A stretch of 6,719 nt of DNA from NCBI GenBank assembly GCA_003175915.1, contig PSRH01000230.1, forward strand, positions 1-6,719. Direction: 5' to 3'. The DNA is from Candidatus Melainabacteria bacterium. GTDB taxonomy: Bacteria > Cyanobacteriota > Vampirovibrionia > Obscuribacterales > Obscuribacteraceae. Below, in pieces: positions 6,531 to 6,719 of this stretch. Within the stretch, counting starts at the first letter, position 1, and each line of letters begins with the position of its first letter. The translations under genes were made by a program, and so were the position numbers. The notes under the pieces were generated by a model. It searched no databases and was not told the origin of the DNA. It was given only the letters and a program-made list of their open reading frames with translations.

Positions 6531-6719
6531 CTATTTTAGGTGGAGAAGTTTGGCGCACTCTTCGCGCATGAAGTTCTCGTGTAACTCCAGTTTCGGTGTA
6601 CCTTGCCGAATTACCTCTTCAGCCGGAATCATAACTCGCCAGGGGCACACCTCTGTCTGATCTTTGTGGCTTGCTCCAAAAACGATTCCTTGCATTTTGG
6701 CCCAGATGGCAGTAGCCGT
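6531..6719 (-). CDS. Nucleoside/CMP deaminase-like protein, C-terminal part only (cut by window edge)
   Basis: Reading the minus strand from the window edge to a TAG at 6533-6531 gives 62 uninterrupted codons. The peptide starts TATAIWAKMQGIVFGASHKD and contains RVMIPAEEVI and FMREECAKLL near its end. In the cytidine-deaminase-like superfamily (TadA, GuaD and related nucleoside deaminases) the zinc motif PCxxC is followed by a helix of the form A-x-x-W-A and then a strand IVFGAS, and the C-terminus often reads REEC-x-x-L(L/F). The fragment matches that region just after the zinc site. The catalytic HAE and PCxxC motifs would lie beyond position 6719, so activity and substrate (guanine, tRNA adenosine, cytidine nucleotides) cannot be judged. 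The segment between the GAS motif and the C-terminus differs from classic TadA, so a general 'nucleoside deaminase' label is safer. It converges on the HAD gene with a 28 bp gap. Confidence 0.72.
   Translation of the reverse strand, partial: TATAIWAKMQGIVFGASHKDQTEVCPWRVMIPAEEVIRQGTPKLELHENFMREECAKLLHLK

Overview
This is a 6.7 kb bacterial chromosomal window of moderate GC content with dense, housekeeping-type gene content. Four complete protein genes and one truncated gene are supported: a large YfhO-family membrane protein and a NuoN/NdhB-type complex I subunit on the minus strand; carA and a HAD-family phosphatase on the plus strand; and, at the right edge on the minus strand, the C-terminal part of a nucleoside-deaminase-like protein. 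I see no rRNA, tRNA, CRISPR array, insertion sequence, phage gene or toxin-antitoxin pair.

Layout: positions 1-89 lie just downstream of the YfhO gene and carry two neighbouring perfect inverted repeats. YfhO (90-2729, minus) follows nuoN (2780-4366, minus) with a 50 bp gap, so the two are probably co-transcribed in the order nuoN then yfhO. A 324 bp divergent spacer (4367-4690) separates nuoN from carA (4691-5827, plus). It holds a strong GC-rich hairpin, a second short hairpin and a plausible sigma70-like promoter for carA. The HAD phosphatase gene (5837-6502, plus) follows carA after 9 bp and is probably in the same transcript. The deaminase fragment (6531-6719, minus) converges on it with a 28 bp gap.

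Function: CarA is the glutaminase subunit of carbamoyl phosphate synthetase (pyrimidine and arginine synthesis). Its partner carB is not in the window. NuoN is one of the antiporter-like proton-pumping subunits of respiratory complex I, and no other complex I gene is visible beside it. The HAD protein is phosphoglycolate-phosphatase-like. YfhO is a predicted GT-C-type polytopic membrane protein, probably acting in cell-envelope glycosylation. These genes do not form one obvious pathway.

Organism: nothing is diagnostic. A nuoN/ndhB gene standing apart from other complex I genes, with a sequence flavour resembling cyanobacterial NdhB, together with frequent non-ATG starts, would fit a non-photosynthetic cyanobacterial relative (Melainabacteria/Obscuribacterales) or another moderate-GC Gram-negative lineage. 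This is a weak inference. Three of the four complete genes appear to use GTG or TTG starts. I did not find a convincing new biological system here; the observations worth checking are the tandem hairpins at the left edge, the structured carA/nuoN divergent spacer, and the stand-alone nuoN.
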